Assembly: GCA_945883725.1 (NCBI GenBank)
Contig: CAMCXZ010000001.1
Coordinates: 44,177-108,176 of the forward strand
Direction of reading: 5' to 3'
Length of the DNA: 64,000 nucleotides
DNA from: Bifidobacterium breve
GTDB taxonomy: Bacteria; Actinomycetota; Actinomycetes; Nanopelagicales; Nanopelagicaceae
The notes under the pieces: generated by a model
Database searches by the model: none
What the model was told of the DNA's origin: nothing
Seen by the model: the letters and a program-made list of their open reading frames with translations, nothing else
Shown: positions 1 to 9,830 of the stretch, piece after piece
Numbering within the stretch: position 1 is the stretch's first letter
Layout of the letters: every line of letters starts with the position of its first letter
Made by a program: the position numbers and the translations under genes

Positions 1-73
1 CCGATACTCTTGCCTTCTGGCGGGGTCCTGCCTAATTGACCATATCCTCTCTTTTCTATTTAGGAGTATTACC

Positions 74-1360
74 GTGAACGCACCTGTAACAAAGACCGTA
101 CCTCGCAATGACATTGCCGATGCTTCGCTAGCCGAGCAAGGCCGCAAGCGAATCGAGTGGGCAGAACGCAATATGCCAGTTCTTGCTCAGATCCGTGAAC
201 GATTTGAAAAGTCACAACCATTTGCTGGCATTCGCATTGCTGCCTGCATGCACGTGACTACTGAAACTGCCAACTTGATGCGCGTTCTAAAAGCAGGAGG
301 CGCAGATATCGCACTTTGTGCATCTAATCCGCTATCAACTCAAGATGACACAGCTGCAGCCCTTGTCCATGAATATGGCATTAGTGTTTTCGCAAAGAAT
401 GCTGTTGATCGCGATGGCTACTATTCACATTTGAATGCAGCTCTTGATATCGAACCACACCAAGTATTCGATGATGGCTGTGATTTAGTAAATGTTCTAC
501 ATACAACTCGCCAAGAATTGATTCCAAATGTTGCGGGCGGTTGCGAAGAAACTACAACTGGTGTTATTCGCCTAACTCAGATGGCAAAAGACGGTGCTTT
601 AAAGTTCCCAATGATTGCTGTTAATGACACCGACACACAGCATATGTTTGATAATCGTTACGGAACCGGACAATCGACACTCGATGCAGTTTTCCGTGCT
701 ACAAATTACCTACTTGCTGGCCGCATTGTTGTTGTAGCTGGATTTGGTTACTGCGGAAAAGGTGTAGCAGAGCGCGCCAAGGGCATGGGCGCAGATGTGA
801 TCGTTACTGAAATTGATCCAACGAAAGCACTTGATGCCATGATGCAAGGATTCCGCGTTATGCCGATGACTGATGCGGCAAAAGTTGGCGATGTATTCAT
901 TACAGTTACTGGTAACCGCGATGTTCTTCGTGATGAGCACTTTGCAGAAATGAAGGATGGCGCAATCATGGCCAACTCGGGACACTTCGATATTGAAATC
1001 GATGTAGCTTGGCTAGAAAAGAACGCGAAGAGCAAGAATGCCAAGATGCGTCATCAAACCGATGAATATGTATTATCTGACGGACGTCGTCTGCTCCTGA
1101 TTGCTGAAGGCCGTTTAGTAAACCTCGGCGCTGCCGAAGGTCACCCAGCATCTGTTATGGATATGTCATTCTCAGATCAAGCGCTAACTGCTGAATATCT
1201 CGTGAAAGAAGCTAAGAATCTCACAGCTGGAATTCATGAAGTTCCTACCTATATAGACAAAGAAGTTGCCAGCCTTAAACTAAGCAGCATGGGTGGCAAG
1301 ATCGATGTTCTTACACCAGCACAAGACTTGTACTTGAATTCTTGGGAACACGGAAGCTAA
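74..1360 (+). CDS. ahcY: S-adenosylhomocysteine hydrolase (adenosylhomocysteinase)
   Basis: Cytosolic NAD-dependent enzyme that reversibly splits S-adenosylhomocysteine into adenosine and homocysteine, clearing the product of methyltransferases. The 428-residue protein shows the substrate-domain motif [14 protein letters not shown], the hinge motif around [12 protein letters not shown] and the NAD-binding [10 protein letters not shown] loop. It starts at a GTG preceded by AGGAG (62-66). It is shorter than the roughly 480-residue mycobacterial enzymes, and its C-terminus ends in WEHGS without the Lys/Tyr tail that reaches a neighbouring subunit in mammalian enzymes, so it resembles the short bacterial/archaeal type. 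mtrA follows with no gap. Confidence 0.96.
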   Translation: MNAPVTKTVPRNDIADASLAEQGRKRIEWAERNMPVLAQIRERFEKSQPFAGIRIAACMHVTTETANLMRVLKAGGADIALCASNPLSTQDDTAAALVHEYGISVFAKNAVDRDGYYSHLNAALDIEPHQVFDDGCDLVNVLHTTRQELIPNVAGGCEETTTGVIRLTQMAKDGALKFPMIAVNDTDTQHMFDNRYGTGQSTLDAVFRATNYLLAGRIVVVAGFGYCGKGVAERAKGMGADVIVTEIDPTKALDAMMQGFRVMPMTDAAKVGDVFITVTGNRDVLRDEHFAEMKDGAIMANSGHFDIEIDVAWLEKNAKSKNAKMRHQTDEYVLSDGRRLLLIAEGRLVNLGAAEGHPASVMDMSFSDQALTAEYLVKEAKNLTAGIHEVPTYIDKEVASLKLSSMGGKIDVLTPAQDLYLNSWEHGS

Positions 1361-2038
1361 ATGACTTTAGTCATGGTCGTCGATGACGACCAGGATCTGG
1401 CGGAGATGCTCGGCATCGTTTTAACCGGTGCCGGCATCGACGTGGATTTAGTAAGTCGCGGCGATGAAGTGCTTGATGTTTTCCGCAATAATCCACCAGA
1501 TTTAGTTTTGTTAGATGTTATGTTGCCCGGATTAGATGGCATCGAGGTATGTAAATTAATTAGGGCCGAATCTATGGTGCCAATTGTGATGTTATCGGCC
1601 AAGGGAGATACTCACGATGTGGTTCGTGGTCTCGAAGCAGGTGCTGATGATTACATGGTCAAACCGTTTAAGCATCCATCTGAATTAATTGCGCGAATCC
1701 GCACCCGTTTACGTCGGACAAATACTGATATTTCTGGGCTACTAACAATTGCTGATTTAGTAATCGATGTAGTTGCGCATCAGGTCGCACGTGCTGGTAA
1801 ACAAATCGCGTTGACTCGACTTGAATTTGATCTTTTAGTCGCACTAGCTCGCGAACCAGGTCGAGTCTTCTCGCGCGATGCGCTACTAAGTGAAGTTTGG
1901 GGCTATCGTCATTCAACAGATACCCGACTTGTGAACGTTCACGTGCAACGTCTTCGTGCCAAAGTTGAACACGATCCAGAGCATCCTGAAATTGTTGTAA
2001 CCGTGCGAGGTGTTGGTTACAAAGCCGGCGGCCAGTAA
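1361..2038 (+). CDS. mtrA: OmpR/PhoB-family response regulator MtrA
   Basis: Transcription factor partner of MtrB; in actinobacteria this pair links envelope status to cell-wall and division genes. The 225-residue protein has an N-terminal receiver domain (acidic pocket D8-D10, phospho-acceptor D52 in LLDVMLPG, Lys in VKPF) and a C-terminal winged-helix DNA-binding domain ending in VRGVGYKAG. ATG follows the ahcY stop directly and the stop abuts the mtrB start, so ahcY-mtrA-mtrB are probably co-transcribed. Assignment to MtrA rather than another OmpR regulator rests on the mtrB/secA neighbourhood as well as sequence. Confidence 0.92.
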   Translation: MTLVMVVDDDQDLAEMLGIVLTGAGIDVDLVSRGDEVLDVFRNNPPDLVLLDVMLPGLDGIEVCKLIRAESMVPIVMLSAKGDTHDVVRGLEAGADDYMVKPFKHPSELIARIRTRLRRTNTDISGLLTIADLVIDVVAHQVARAGKQIALTRLEFDLLVALAREPGRVFSRDALLSEVWGYRHSTDTRLVNVHVQRLRAKVEHDPEHPEIVVTVRGVGYKAGGQ

Positions 2039-3577
2039 ATGCGATCTGGCAATGCTTACAAAACACACTCTCTAGCTCTGCGAGTAGTTCTTTCGACGAT
2101 CTTTCTTTCGCTGGTAGTCGTATCCATTACCGGTTCAACGCTTTATTCCAGGCTTTCAACGGGTATCAAGCAAGTAAATGTAGATACCGCAATTATTGAA
2201 GCTCGTTCTACGATCTTTAGCGCCCAGTATCGCCTTGCTATTGCTACGGGAAATCCGTCCGACTCGGTCCGAGAAATATTTAGTTCAGTAATTACTTCTG
2301 CAACGACTGTTGGATCTAATGAGAGTGGCCGTGAAGTTGTAATTCTGCAGGTGCCAGGATCGGCCATTGGCAAATCAAACTATGAGATAAGCTCAAATTT
2401 AGTTTCAAATAGTTCAATTCCAGAATTTCTGCGCAATAAAGTGCGTAACTCTGAAAACCTTGAGTATTCATATGTGCGGATTGATTATGCTGGCTCAAAT
2501 TCGGTAAATGGTTTCGCCGTAGGGCAGCGAATCAGCATCCCTGACGATGGTGATTACGAGATGTATGTTCTGTTCAGTCTCGCAGATCAAGTTGCAACTC
2601 TTTCTTTGATTAGTAATTCTTTGTATTTAACTGGCTTAGCTCTAATTATCTTGATTGCTTTGATTATCTGGATTGTAGTTCGACAAGTAGTTAAACCAGT
2701 TCGCGATGCGGTTCGAATTTCTCAGCAATTTACTGATGGGGATTTTACCCAACGCATGCAGATTAAGAGCAACGACGAAATTGCCAGCCTTGGAAACGCA
2801 TTCAATGAGATGGCTGAATCATTGCAAAAGCAAATCACTAGACTTGAGAATTTATCGCGGGTACAGCAGCGTTTTGTATCTGATGTTTCGCATGAGTTGC
2901 GTACTCCGTTAACAACTTTACGAATGGCATCTGAAGTAATTCACAACGCACGCGAGGGTTTTGATCCTGTTATTGCCCGAAGTTCTGAGCTTTTGATCGG
3001 ACAAATTGATCGTTTTGAGCGCTTGCTCGAAGACTTGCTTGAAATCAGCAGATTTGATGCCGAGGTAGCAGAGTTAGAAGCTGTTGAATTTGATATCTGT
3101 GGCTCGCTTGAGCGTTGTATTGCTGATCTTTCGCTTGTGGCTAAAGAAAATGGAATTGAAATTAATCTAAATCGCCCTTGTGATTCGGTATTTGTAAATG
3201 GTGATATTCGCCGAGTTGAGCGGGTAGTTCGAAATCTATTGAGTAACGCGATAGATCACGCTGAAGGTAAGCCCATAGACGTACGAGTAATGGCTTCACC
3301 TGAAGATATTGCTATTGGCATTCGTGATTATGGTGTTGGTATTGAGCCAAGATTGCTCAATCGAGTTTTCGATCGATTCTGGCGAGCTGATCCATCTCGC
3401 GCCCGAACACGTGGCGGCACTGGTTTGGGATTATCGATTGCTCTTGAAGATGCTCGTCTACATAATGGCGAACTCGAAGCTTGGGGTGAACTTGGTAAAG
3501 GTTCGCACTTTGTACTTTACCTGCCACGACGAGCAGGTGATCAACTGCATTCTAGGTTGATTTCGCTAAAAGGTTAA
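2039..3577 (+). CDS. mtrB: Sensor histidine kinase MtrB
   Basis: Membrane sensor kinase that phosphorylates MtrA. Of 512 residues, about 15-37 and 193-213 look like membrane helices flanking an extracytoplasmic sensor segment; a HAMP region follows, then a dimerization helix with phospho-acceptor H285 in SDVSHELRTPL, and an ATPase domain with N-box (RNLLSNAIDHAEG), DYGVGI and GGTGLGLSIA motifs. ATG lies immediately after the mtrA stop. In mycobacteria and many relatives the lipoprotein gene lpqB comes next; here comF follows after 55 bases, so lpqB is absent from this place. Confidence 0.93.
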   Translation: MRSGNAYKTHSLALRVVLSTIFLSLVVVSITGSTLYSRLSTGIKQVNVDTAIIEARSTIFSAQYRLAIATGNPSDSVREIFSSVITSATTVGSNESGREVVILQVPGSAIGKSNYEISSNLVSNSSIPEFLRNKVRNSENLEYSYVRIDYAGSNSVNGFAVGQRISIPDDGDYEMYVLFSLADQVATLSLISNSLYLTGLALIILIALIIWIVVRQVVKPVRDAVRISQQFTDGDFTQRMQIKSNDEIASLGNAFNEMAESLQKQITRLENLSRVQQRFVSDVSHELRTPLTTLRMASEVIHNAREGFDPVIARSSELLIGQIDRFERLLEDLLEISRFDAEVAELEAVEFDICGSLERCIADLSLVAKENGIEINLNRPCDSVFVNGDIRRVERVVRNLLSNAIDHAEGKPIDVRVMASPEDIAIGIRDYGVGIEPRLLNRVFDRFWRADPSRARTRGGTGLGLSIALEDARLHNGELEAWGELGKGSHFVLYLPRRAGDQLHSRLISLKG

Positions 3578-3620
3578 CCACAACTAATTTTTGCCAGCAA
3601 TTTTATTATTCGCTCGAGTT

Positions 3621-3626
3621 TAATCT
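3621..3626 (+). promoter_or_regulatory. -10 box TAATCT, leaderless start of comF
   Basis: TAATCT ends seven bases before the comF ATG at 3633, placing the expected transcription start on or next to the A of the start codon. No Shine-Dalgarno sequence is visible. Confidence 0.55.
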
Positions 3627-3632
3627 TTATCC

Positions 3633-4280
3633 ATGCGCTTATTCTCAGATTTCAAATTTCTACTATTTCCAACTAGATGTTTTGGCTGCCGAGAACTTGA
3701 TTATTCAATTTGTTCAAAGTGTCGAAAGCTTTGGAACCCACATCTTTATCAAAGCAGGGTTTCTAATCTGGCCGTCTACTCTTCGATTTCATATTCTCCG
3801 GTCGCAAAAAATATATTGTTAGCTGCGAAAGAGCAGAGTGTGAAATCAGCAGATCAATTAGTTAGTAACGCTATTAAGGCATCTTTATACGAACTATTTC
3901 AAAAACATCCCAGTTGTGCCTTAGTTCCAATTCCATCAGGGCGCACTTCTAACCGCAGGCGTGGGAGAGAGTTCGTGAATGAGATGGCTATTTCGGTAGC
4001 TAGAGATTTTGGGGTGGCTGTTTTACCCATACTCGAGCATCAAAGAATTATTCGTGATCAAAGTAGATTGAATATCTCTAGCCGTCGTGAGAATCTGGCT
4101 ATGGGGCTGTCGATAAAACCTGAATTCCTCGGGAAATATTCAGGTGAGAATCTGGTTATTTTGGATGATCTGGTAACCACCGGAGCCACGATCAATGAGG
4201 CAAACCGAGCCTTAACTAGGGGCGGTTTTGTCGTGAAGGCGGCTGCAACGGCTTGCGTGGCGCTGCGTAGGCGTGAATAA
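3633..4280 (+). CDS. comF: ComF-family phosphoribosyltransferase-like protein
   Basis: Member of the ComF/GntX family, linked to DNA uptake in competent bacteria; its reaction is not established. The 215-residue protein has an N-terminal zinc-ribbon-like cluster (CFGC and CSKC), then a PRTase fold with the PRPP-binding loop VILDDLVTTGATI near the C-terminus and the family motif PSGRTSNRRRGREF. It lies between mtrB and secA, as in other actinobacteria, but the hpf gene usually found between comF and secA is not here. Transcription is probably leaderless. Confidence 0.88.
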   Translation: MRLFSDFKFLLFPTRCFGCRELDYSICSKCRKLWNPHLYQSRVSNLAVYSSISYSPVAKNILLAAKEQSVKSADQLVSNAIKASLYELFQKHPSCALVPIPSGRTSNRRRGREFVNEMAISVARDFGVAVLPILEHQRIIRDQSRLNISSRRENLAMGLSIKPEFLGKYSGENLVILDDLVTTGATINEANRALTRGGFVVKAAATACVALRRRE

Positions 4281-4301
4281 CCCCTAAGATTGGGGAGTTA
4301 T
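4277..4301 (+). terminator. Possible weak hairpin after comF
   Basis: ATAACCCC and GGGGAGTTAT around a 7-base loop can form about eight base pairs with one bulged A. The stem begins at the comF stop codon. No T-run follows, so it is at best a weak attenuating structure. Confidence 0.25.
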
Positions 4302-4379
4302 CTCGCAAGTTGGCAGCTGCTTGGTAGTTGGTTCGGAAAATGCCAGCAAAAGTAACTTTGAAAGGTCATAGGTGGCTAA

Positions 4380-7046
4380 ATGCCTGCAATTCTCGATCGG
4401 ATTATGCGCGCTGGCGAAGGCCGCATCCTAAAAGAATTGAGCAAGACTGTTGTCAAAGTTAACTCCTTTGAAGCCGCGACAGTTGCCCTATCTGATGAAG
4501 AACTGCGCGCCAAGACTGATGAGTTTAAAGCCCGTTATGCCAAAGGCGAATCACTTGATGACTTATTGCCCGAAGCATTCGCCACAGTCCGTGAAGCAGC
4601 AAAGCGCACCTTAGGTCAGCGTCATTACGACGTGCAGTTAATGGGTGGGGCAGCCATGCACTCAGGAAATATTGCTGAAATGCGTACAGGTGAAGGCAAG
4701 ACTCTGGTTGCGACACTCCCTTCTTATTTAAATGCGATTGCTGGCAAAGGTGTTCACGTTGTTACGGTTAACGACTACCTCGCCGAGCGCGATAGCGAAT
4801 GGATGGGTCGTATCCATCGTTTCTTAGGTCTAACCGTTGGCGTAATTCTAAACAACATGACTCCGTCAGAGCGTCGCGATGCTTATAACTGCGACGTTAC
4901 TTATGGCACTAACAATGAGTTTGGGTTCGATTACTTGCGCGACAACATGGCGTGGTCACTTGATGAGTGCGTACAACGTGAACATTTCTTTGCAGTAGTT
5001 GACGAAGTTGACTCAATTTTAATTGATGAAGCACGTACTCCGCTGATCATTTCCGGACCAGCTGATAAAGCCACTAAGTGGTATGTCGAGTTTGCGAATC
5101 TCGTTTTGAAATTGGAACGCGATGTTCATTACGAAATCGATGAAAAGAAGAAAACTGTAGGCATCCTCGAAGAAGGTGTTACGCGCGTAGAACAGATGCT
5201 GCAGATTGAAAACCTTTACGAAGCAGTCAATACGCCTATGATCGGCTACTTAAATAATGCAGTGCGTGCAAAAGAGCTATTCAAACGCGATAAAGATTAC
5301 GTAGTCATGAATGGTGAACTGCTGATTGTTGATGAGCACACTGGCCGCATGTTGGCCGGTCGTCGCTATAGCGAAGGCTTACATCAAGCTCTTGAAGCCA
5401 AAGAACGCATTGAAATCAAGGATGAAAACCAGACTTTGGCAACAATTACGCTTCAGAACTATTTCCGTCTCTACCAAACAATCTCCGGCATGACTGGTAC
5501 TGCGATGACCGAAGCATCAGAATTTCAGCAGATTTATAAACTTGGCGTTGTGCCAATTCCTACCAACCGCAGCATGGTCCGTATCGATCAAGCGGATCTG
5601 GTCTATAAGTCCGAACTTGGCAAATTCAGTGCAGTAGCAAAAGATATTGTGGAACGTCACCGCAAAGGTCAACCTGTTCTGGTCGGTACTGTCAGCGTTG
5701 AAAAATCAGAAGAACTATCAGCAATCTTACGTAAATCAGGCGTTGCTCACGAAGTGCTAAATGCTAAGCATCACGAGCGCGAAGCCACAATCATCGCGCG
5801 CGCCGGTATTAAAGGCGCTGTAACTGTCGCAACAAACATGGCGGGCCGCGGTACCGACATCATGCTCGGTGGTAACCCAGAGTTCATGGCAGATTTCGAA
5901 TTACAACGTCGCGGAATTTCACCAGTAGATAATGCAGCTGAATACGAAGCAGCCTGGCCAACTGAGATTGCTCGCCAAAAAGCAGCTGTAGCGAAAGAGC
6001 ACGAAGAAGTTATCGCACTCGGCGGTCTATATGTTCTCGGTACCGAACGCCACGAATCTCGACGTATTGATAATCAGCTGCGTGGTCGTTCCGGTCGTCA
6101 AGGTGATCCTGGTGAATCACGCTTCTATCTTTCGCTTCAAGATGACTTAATGCGTCGCTTTAACTCCGGCATCGTAGAGCGTGTTCTATCAGCGGCTGGT
6201 ATTCCTGAGGATGAACCAATCGAATCAAAGATGGTCAGCAATGCAATTCGCTCGGCTCAGACACAAGTTGAAGCACAGAACTTTGAAATTCGTAAGAATG
6301 TTTTGAAGTATGACGATGTAATGAATCGTCAACGAGAAGTAATTTATGGTGAACGTCGCTTAGTTCTCGAAGGCAAAGACCTAAAGGAACAAGTCATAGA
6401 ATTCATGCAAGATACTTTGGCGGCTTATGTCGATGCAGCTACTGCTTCGGGCTACGCTGAAGATTGGGATCTTGAGACGCTCTGGAACCACCTAAAAGTT
6501 ATCTATCCGGTCTCCTTTGTCCCAGCTGATCTAGATGCCGAACTTGGCGGTCGCGCAGGGTTAGATGTAGAGCTACTAAAGCACCGCGTTCTTGAAGATT
6601 TAGCCAAGGCATACGCAGATCGTGAAAGTGCCTTGAGTTCTGAAGTTACTCGTGAACTTGAACGCAAGGTTCTACTTTCGGTTCTAGATCGCAAATGGCG
6701 CGAACATCTTTACGAAATGGACTACTTACAAGAAGGAATTGGCCTTCGTGCCATGGCCCAACGCGATCCGCTAGTTGAATATCAGCGCGAAGGTTACGAG
6801 CTATTTGCAGCCATGATGGATGCAATCAAGGAAGAAATTGCTGGATTCCTATTCAATGTCGAAGTAACTGTCGAATCATCTGAAGTTCAAGCAAAAGGCA
6901 TTGAAGCTAAACCAGTTTCGCCGATCGGATTGCAATACAGCGCAGCCGATGAGAATGGCAATGTCACTAAGAATGATGTTTCGCGAAATGCCCCTTGCCC
7001 ATGTGGTTCAGGCAAGAAGTACAAGCGTTGCCACGGCGGCGCTTAA
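4380..7046 (+). CDS. secA: Preprotein translocase ATPase SecA (SecA1 type)
   Basis: Motor of the general Sec export pathway; it drives unfolded preproteins through SecYEG using ATP. The 888-residue protein has the Walker A motif MRTGEGKT (101-108), [11 protein letters not shown], the preprotein cross-linking domain, a second nucleotide-binding domain with [14 protein letters not shown], and the C-terminal zinc-binding tail [13 protein letters not shown]. The start follows an AGGTGG ribosome site at 4370-4375. The gene has its own upstream gap of 99 bases after comF. It would export the many signal-peptide proteins encoded in this window. Confidence 0.97.
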   Translation: MPAILDRIMRAGEGRILKELSKTVVKVNSFEAATVALSDEELRAKTDEFKARYAKGESLDDLLPEAFATVREAAKRTLGQRHYDVQLMGGAAMHSGNIAEMRTGEGKTLVATLPSYLNAIAGKGVHVVTVNDYLAERDSEWMGRIHRFLGLTVGVILNNMTPSERRDAYNCDVTYGTNNEFGFDYLRDNMAWSLDECVQREHFFAVVDEVDSILIDEARTPLIISGPADKATKWYVEFANLVLKLERDVHYEIDEKKKTVGILEEGVTRVEQMLQIENLYEAVNTPMIGYLNNAVRAKELFKRDKDYVVMNGELLIVDEHTGRMLAGRRYSEGLHQALEAKERIEIKDENQTLATITLQNYFRLYQTISGMTGTAMTEASEFQQIYKLGVVPIPTNRSMVRIDQADLVYKSELGKFSAVAKDIVERHRKGQPVLVGTVSVEKSEELSAILRKSGVAHEVLNAKHHEREATIIARAGIKGAVTVATNMAGRGTDIMLGGNPEFMADFELQRRGISPVDNAAEYEAAWPTEIARQKAAVAKEHEEVIALGGLYVLGTERHESRRIDNQLRGRSGRQGDPGESRFYLSLQDDLMRRFNSGIVERVLSAAGIPEDEPIESKMVSNAIRSAQTQVEAQNFEIRKNVLKYDDVMNRQREVIYGERRLVLEGKDLKEQVIEFMQDTLAAYVDAATASGYAEDWDLETLWNHLKVIYPVSFVPADLDAELGGRAGLDVELLKHRVLEDLAKAYADRESALSSEVTRELERKVLLSVLDRKWREHLYEMDYLQEGIGLRAMAQRDPLVEYQREGYELFAAMMDAIKEEIAGFLFNVEVTVESSEVQAKGIEAKPVSPIGLQYSAADENGNVTKNDVSRNAPCPCGSGKKYKRCHGGA

Positions 7047-7056
7047 CTCGTTAGGC

Positions 7057-7602
7057 CTAAATTAGAAATAGTTCAGTACATAACCATTTCTGATCGATAC
7101 CTTCAAACCGCATAACTAATGAACGTAAGCGCTCACCGTATCTAACGGTTAAAACTGATTCTGCGATCCCATCTAACGGCTGATTCACATGCAGTTTTCT
7201 AATTCGGCCTATCACTTTCACCGAGCCAGTATCTACAACCAACTTGGAAAAAATATTTCTATGGGTCCATCTTGCTAATTGTGCAGCAGGTCGCTTACCA
7301 GCCCAGATTTCAAGTGCGCTAACGCCATACTTCAAAGCCCAACTACTTATTTCGGGTAGTTCACTGGCAGAAGTTGGTATTGGTGCAAAATCTGGATCGT
7401 ATTCATCTCCAAATGAAGTCGGAACTAAATACAACTTAGCTTTCTGTGGTGCTTCGGCAGGCACAGGGGAGCGAAAGAGGTCCAGTACTGGGTGGCCCAG
7501 AATCTCATCTTGACTACTTGAGATTGGCGAAAAAGTTATGGTCTGGAAAGTAGGTTCAACGGATAAATCGATAGTTGTCATGTCGAAAGAATTTCTGCTC
7601 AC
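7057..7602 (-). CDS. Rv3235-family protein of unknown function
   Basis: A 181-residue protein convergent with secA. The C-terminal 80 residues (LARWTHRNIF..., VKVIGRIRKLHVNQPLDGIAE..., RLRSLVMRFEG) match my recollection of the Rv3235 family (DUF6459), a conserved actinobacterial neighbour of secA; the N-terminal half is poorly conserved and disordered-looking. Function is unknown. The longest frame starts at a GTG (7602); an internal ATG at 7581 (MTTIDL) is an equally plausible start, and neither has a good ribosome site. A divergent intergenic region with repeated elements lies upstream. Confidence 0.72.
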   Translation of the reverse strand: MSRNSFDMTTIDLSVEPTFQTITFSPISSSQDEILGHPVLDLFRSPVPAEAPQKAKLYLVPTSFGDEYDPDFAPIPTSASELPEISSWALKYGVSALEIWAGKRPAAQLARWTHRNIFSKLVVDTGSVKVIGRIRKLHVNQPLDGIAESVLTVRYGERLRSLVMRFEGIDQKWLCTELFLI

Positions 7603-7615
7603 ATGCGCAGGCAGA

Positions 7616-7655
7616 TCATTCGAAAGGATTACAGTTTCTCATCCGAAAGGATGAC
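7616..7655. repeat. Two near-identical 17-bp direct repeats between divergent genes
   Basis: TCATTCGAAAGGATTAC (7616-7632) and TCATCCGAAAGGATGAC (7639-7655) differ at two positions and are spaced 23 bp start to start, about two helical turns. The second copy is also a perfect hairpin, TCATCC-GAAA-GGATGA. The location between the Rv3235-family gene and the SAF gene suggests an operator or RNA element. Confidence 0.5.
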
Positions 7656-7695
7656 TGTGGACGAGTAATCTAGAAAAGTCCATCGGCATCGTTAG

Positions 7696-8304
7696 ATGCC
7701 TTTCATGCCTACTAAAAAATCCAAAATTCAAACACGAGTACTAATATCGGTATCGCTACTAGTCGCATCAATTCTCTCTAGCGTCCTAATATCGATACTC
7801 TCAAATCAGAAGCAAAGTTTCTGGATTGCAAATCGCGAACTCACCCCTGGTCAACAGATTGCAGCCAGCGATATTTCAAAAGTTCAAGTAAACATTTCAG
7901 CGATTTCCAATAACTACGTGCCTGCGGGCATTAATCCAATTGGCAGCATCGTCATTAATCGAATTCAACGAACTTCGCTTATTGCGACCCAATCAATTAG
8001 TTCGCAGAATGAGGCAATAAATAGTGCGGAAGTTTCACTAACGATTCGTGCAATTGACCTGCCGGCCACAGTATTAGCTGGAGATCGCATAAGTATCTAT
8101 CTTCTAGAAGACGCTGAGTCAGGCGCATTTCCGTCTGAACCAGAGTTAATACTTAGTGATATTTACTTAGGCTCCATTGAACGCAAAAATTCCAACTTCG
8201 GATCAGAAGCTGCCATCAATATTGCCATCGGACGAGAAGAGATATCAGATGTTCTCAGAGCCACCACCTATGGCCGATTAGTAGTGGTGAAACTAAATGG
8301 TTGA
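7696..8304 (+). CDS. SAF-domain protein, CpaB/RcpC-like
   Basis: A 202-residue protein with one N-terminal membrane helix (about 10-33) followed by a SAF domain (VPAG/LTPGQQIAASDI pattern, about 40-100) and a beta-rich C-terminal region. SAF domains of this arrangement occur in CpaB/RcpC proteins of Flp/Tad pili and in FlgA-like proteins. The neighbour is a CpaE-like protein, but no pilin, secretin or TadA is in the window. Two close start codons (7696 and 7705) are possible. The stop overlaps the next gene by eight bases, implying coupled translation. Confidence 0.75.
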   Translation: MPFMPTKKSKIQTRVLISVSLLVASILSSVLISILSNQKQSFWIANRELTPGQQIAASDISKVQVNISAISNNYVPAGINPIGSIVINRIQRTSLIATQSISSQNEAINSAEVSLTIRAIDLPATVLAGDRISIYLLEDAESGAFPSEPELILSDIYLGSIERKNSNFGSEAAINIAIGREEISDVLRATTYGRLVVVKLNG

Positions 8305-9394
8305 ACGAAGCACTCACACAATCATTACAGCGATTTCGGATAGCAATTTTGAGAGTTTTGTATCGAGCAACTTACATTCTCAAGGTTGGGACATCGTGGC
8401 CAGGGCTGTTGATATTGCGGCATTACAAGTATTTCTTAGTCAGAATCCAGAAACTGCGAAGAATTCAATCTTAATTTATGCCCCAGATTTACCAGACTTT
8501 ATCGATGACTCTGTTACAAATTTGGGATCTGAAGTTCGCTACATAATTGGCTACGGCACAGAATCTGAGATGACTAGTTTTGGTTCGCTCTCGCCAAGAC
8601 CTACCGACCCAGCAGAGCTAGTCTCGCAAATTCGCTCCGTATTACGGCGAGAGTTTCGTGAACCGCTAATTTCGAGCCATAAAGCCAGCAATCTAGCTGG
8701 TGCAAAAGTCATCGCTATTGCCTCTGCCGGCTCTGCCACTGGTGCTACAACTTTGGCTCTTAATCTGGCGATGGAATCTAGTTTGCTAGAAAAGCGAACG
8801 CTGCTAATTGATGGCAATTCGATTGAGCCAACCATTTCGATAGCTCTGGAACTACGTAATTTGCGAGGCGATCAAAACCCTAGGTTGATCTCACAACTTC
8901 TTTGGGCCTATGAGTTAACTGAAACAAAGAGCGCTGCCTTCGGTAAATTCATGACTACTGCGTACGCAAATTTCGATCTAATAGTAATTGATCTCGGTTC
9001 AGTATCTAACTTGGCTTCAAAACTAACTGATCGACGTTGGAATTCACAATGCCTAATTTGGAGTAGCGATAACTGCGATGAAATCTGGATTAATTCAAGA
9101 CCAGATGAGGTTGGCCGCTTTAGATTGACCCGGCTAATTCAAGAATTAACCAAGAATAAACTCAAAGCAAAATTGCAGTTCGTAGCTAATTTAGAAGCTC
9201 CTCGCCGTCGTAGTGATCAAGGCGCCCATGAGTTGGCTGCGCAAATAGATCAGTTAAATCCCATAAGTAGATTAACCCTGCCTAGAGATAATCGGGCAGT
9301 GGCAGCTGCAGCAACTAGTAGTTCCTCGCTTAGTGAAGCAAGCCCAAAGTCGATGTTACGCAAGGCGATCCTAAAGATTGCAAGCGAGGTCTAG
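8297..9394 (+). CDS. CpaE/Ssd-like P-loop-type protein with degenerate Walker A
   Basis: A 365-residue protein: an N-terminal receiver-like region, then a MinD/ParA-like domain from about residue 135. The deviant Walker A motif GSATGATT (from G145) carries A150 where MinD proteins have the catalytic lysine; switch-II-like LIVIDLGS is present. Loss of this lysine is, as I recall, common in the actinobacterial septum-site (Ssd) and CpaE-like branch, so it may bind nucleotide poorly or not at all. It overlaps the SAF gene by eight bases. A localisation role for envelope structures is inference. Confidence 0.72.
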   Translation: MVERSTHTIITAISDSNFESFVSSNLHSQGWDIVARAVDIAALQVFLSQNPETAKNSILIYAPDLPDFIDDSVTNLGSEVRYIIGYGTESEMTSFGSLSPRPTDPAELVSQIRSVLRREFREPLISSHKASNLAGAKVIAIASAGSATGATTLALNLAMESSLLEKRTLLIDGNSIEPTISIALELRNLRGDQNPRLISQLLWAYELTETKSAAFGKFMTTAYANFDLIVIDLGSVSNLASKLTDRRWNSQCLIWSSDNCDEIWINSRPDEVGRFRLTRLIQELTKNKLKAKLQFVANLEAPRRRSDQGAHELAAQIDQLNPISRLTLPRDNRAVAAAATSSSSLSEASPKSMLRKAILKIASEV

Positions 9395-9419
9395 TTTTAG
9401 TCTGCGGCAACTCTTCCAA

Positions 9420-9425
9420 TAGAGT
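9420..9425 (+). promoter_or_regulatory. -10 box TAGAGT, leaderless start
   Basis: TAGAGT ends seven bases before the ATG at 9432, matching a leaderless promoter for the DUF6912-like gene and pdtaS downstream. Confidence 0.55.
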
Positions 9426-9431
9426 TAGCCC

Positions 9432-9830
9432 ATGCGCGGATACTTGGCTTTAACTCCAGATGAGTTAGCTCAACTATTAGATGATGGTGAAATATCTATA
9501 GATACCGCCTTTGTGCCAACTGGCCATTTTAAAAGTATAAATCCAGAACTGGGCGAAGAAGAGTCTGAATATATCCTCTCTTTATTAGCAGCTGAAGATT
9601 CAATTTCATATCAAGGCGATTCTGCGAAATTCTCTTTTGTGCTTGCCGTAGACCTAGAGGCATCACAGATCGGTCTAGAATCAGAGGTCGAAGTAAATCT
9701 AACGTCAGCCATTAAATTTAGTCAGGCCGATTGCTTATTTGTCGGAGATGCAAAAGCCGATGATGGCGAGCTCACTTGGTATGCGGCGCAAGAGATTGCG
9801 ATTCAACTCCCTAATTGGCGGGTTTCGTAA
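9432..9830 (+). CDS. DUF6912-like small protein
   Basis: A 132-residue acidic cytosolic protein beginning MRGYLALTPDELAQLLDDGE, a pattern I associate with DUF6912, a conserved actinobacterial family of unknown function. No catalytic motif is visible. pdtaS starts directly after its stop codon, so the two are an operon, probably from the leaderless promoter at 9420. The family name rests on recognition of the N-terminus and gene context only. Confidence 0.65.
   Translation: MRGYLALTPDELAQLLDDGEISIDTAFVPTGHFKSINPELGEEESEYILSLLAAEDSISYQGDSAKFSFVLAVDLEASQIGLESEVEVNLTSAIKFSQADCLFVGDAKADDGELTWYAAQEIAIQLPNWRVS

Noticed and set aside
1..73. Possible SAH or SAM riboswitch upstream of ahcY
   Set aside because: Only 73 bases are visible, and no conserved riboswitch core or pseudoknot pairing could be recognised.
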